A model generated the notes under the pieces. That model was not told where the DNA came from and searched no databases. It saw only the letters and a program-made list of their open reading frames with translations. The translations under genes were made by a program, and so were the position numbers. From the NCBI RefSeq assembly GCF_019649055.1, contig NW_026570369.1:62001-126000 (forward strand): a stretch of 64,000 nt of DNA. Reading direction: 5' to 3'. Source of the DNA: Paramacrobiotus metropolitanus (Eukaryota > Tardigrada > Eutardigrada > Parachela > Macrobiotidae). Below, piece by piece: positions 63,266-64,000 of the stretch; the first letter of the stretch is position 1; each line of letters starts with the position of its first letter.

Positions 63266-64000
63266 TTGGCACACGACCTTGATCGCGACATCTTGGCATG
63301 GGGGAATAGCGCGCGGTTTAGACGACGACTATGTTACCCGGACGACCCACAAACGACCACCACCCGACAACGTTTGATCCGAACCACTTCATGGTTGGAA
63401 ACGCGGGTTCGCGACTATGAGGAGGAAAAAGATAAGGATAACCAGAAGGCGACCACTAGTCTTACAACAGAGGCCATGGCTACTGGTCGGCCATCACAGA
63501 CAAGACAGACTCAGTCGACACGTAGACCAAACTTCGACTCTGTCCGACGTCCACCTCCTCCGGCACAACAACAAGCCGACCTCGACCCGGAAATGGTCGA
63601 ACGAATTCATGTGACCTCAAAAAGGGCCGACAAAGTAACGGCTGAACTTCGACAGATGATGGACGCAACTGACCAACGGAGTCCTCGCTATTGCCAAATT
63701 GATATCAACCTCGGTCACTTGGAAAACAACGCCAAGGAGATTCGCTTCATCCTACGGCCGACGACAGTGAAGTCGGTAAAGAACCGAGAAAGGCTGATGT
63801 TCCTAATGGCGAAAATCGAGTCCTTCGTCGACTACTACTATAGAAGGAAAGAAGCCAAATAACAACGACGTAAGGCGAAACCGCCGCCTTTGGGTAAGAA
63901 AGCAAAGGCGCAACAGTCACCACTTAAGTCGACCAACTTGGAGGAAACGATTCTACCAGCCGATCAAGACGTACCTATGGATGATATCCTGACAACACTG
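63266..64000 (+). pseudogene. Helix-rich gag-like segment 4 and basic linker
   Basis: 63,266-63,862 has SWLETRVRDYEEEKDKDNQK, Pro-rich RRPPPPAQQQADLDPEM and RERLMFLMAKIESFVDYYYR. A TAA follows at 63,860. The same frame style continues with a Lys-rich GKKAKAQQSPLKST stretch to the window edge. No domain recognised. Confidence 0.42.

Larger units (their letters stand above)
59166..64000 (+). mobile_element. Gag-like helical region, element 2 style, continuing off the right edge
   Basis: Plus-strand coding in long pieces (59,367-60,080; 60,120-60,404; 60,587-60,934; 60,931-61,668; 62,509-62,910; 62,691-63,095; 63,266-63,862). It shares the CCGAC-rich composition of element 2 and looks like the N-terminal gag of the same family, corresponding in position to the coiled-coil gag of element 1. 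Capsid, protease and RT would lie beyond 64,000. A MITE interrupts it at 61,765-62,456. Confidence 0.5.

Overview
The window looks like animal nuclear DNA that consists mostly of decayed mobile elements. It contains GT-AG introns, a tRNA-headed SINE, LTR retrotransposons, restriction-endonuclease-type LINEs, a hAT-like MITE and a Polinton/Maverick (adintovirus-like) element. There is no bacterial gene organisation. Two coding segments at 37.3-38.3 kb and 42.2-42.9 kb (Tudor-like and F-box-tail-like) are the only good host-gene candidates. From memory they resemble large predicted families of eutardigrades; that is an inference and was not checked.

Layout. (1) 1-24.8 kb, minus strand: Gypsy-like element 1, with a very long coiled-coil gag, a capsid-like part, an RGG/Cys region and an aspartic protease. 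Its RT would lie beyond position 1. Dozens of copies of AAAGGTCACC are scattered through it, with a dense cluster at 24.39-24.79 kb. (2) 3.0-18.93 kb: a Polinton inserted into element 1, with inverted terminal repeats of about 280 bp. From left to right it has an inverted fragment of a second protein-primed DNA polymerase, a main polymerase gene with predicted introns (minus), a two-BIR protein, a small membrane ORF, a maturation protease and a major-capsid C-terminus. Next comes a 1.8-kb gag-only LTR element without a target duplication. Beyond that are a second protease, a major capsid gene, a pVI-like gene, a penton gene and a chromodomain integrase. Most of these genes are broken. The duplicated protease/capsid segments suggest that two diverged Polintons were joined.

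(3) 26.3-32.4 kb: two minus-strand LINE copies with an FLDD reverse transcriptase and a C-terminal nuclease-like domain; 3' fragments of the same family lie at 34.1 and 35.4 kb. (4) 32.4-48.7 kb: mainly non-coding, AT-rich sequence with tandem and inverted repeats, one SINE and the two host-like coding segments. (5) 48.7-55.56 kb, plus strand: Gypsy-like element 2, a relative of element 1. It is split by a hAT-like MITE with an exact 8-bp target duplication, has lost its integrase core and carries YIND instead of YxDD. (6) 55.56-59.17 kb, minus strand: a 5'-truncated Gypsy (element 3) with its 3' LTR. (7) 59.17-64 kb, plus strand: a helix-rich, gag-like region in the compositional style of element 2, interrupted by a palindrome-rich MITE.

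The window is therefore a nested transposon cluster. Its most unusual signals are the frame-independent AAAGGTCACC array in element 1, the spliced 5' exons of the Polinton polymerase, the chimeric Polinton built around a gag-only LTR element, and an in-frame TGA exactly at the expected nucleophile codon of one protease copy. All boundaries were read by eye and may be off by some bases.
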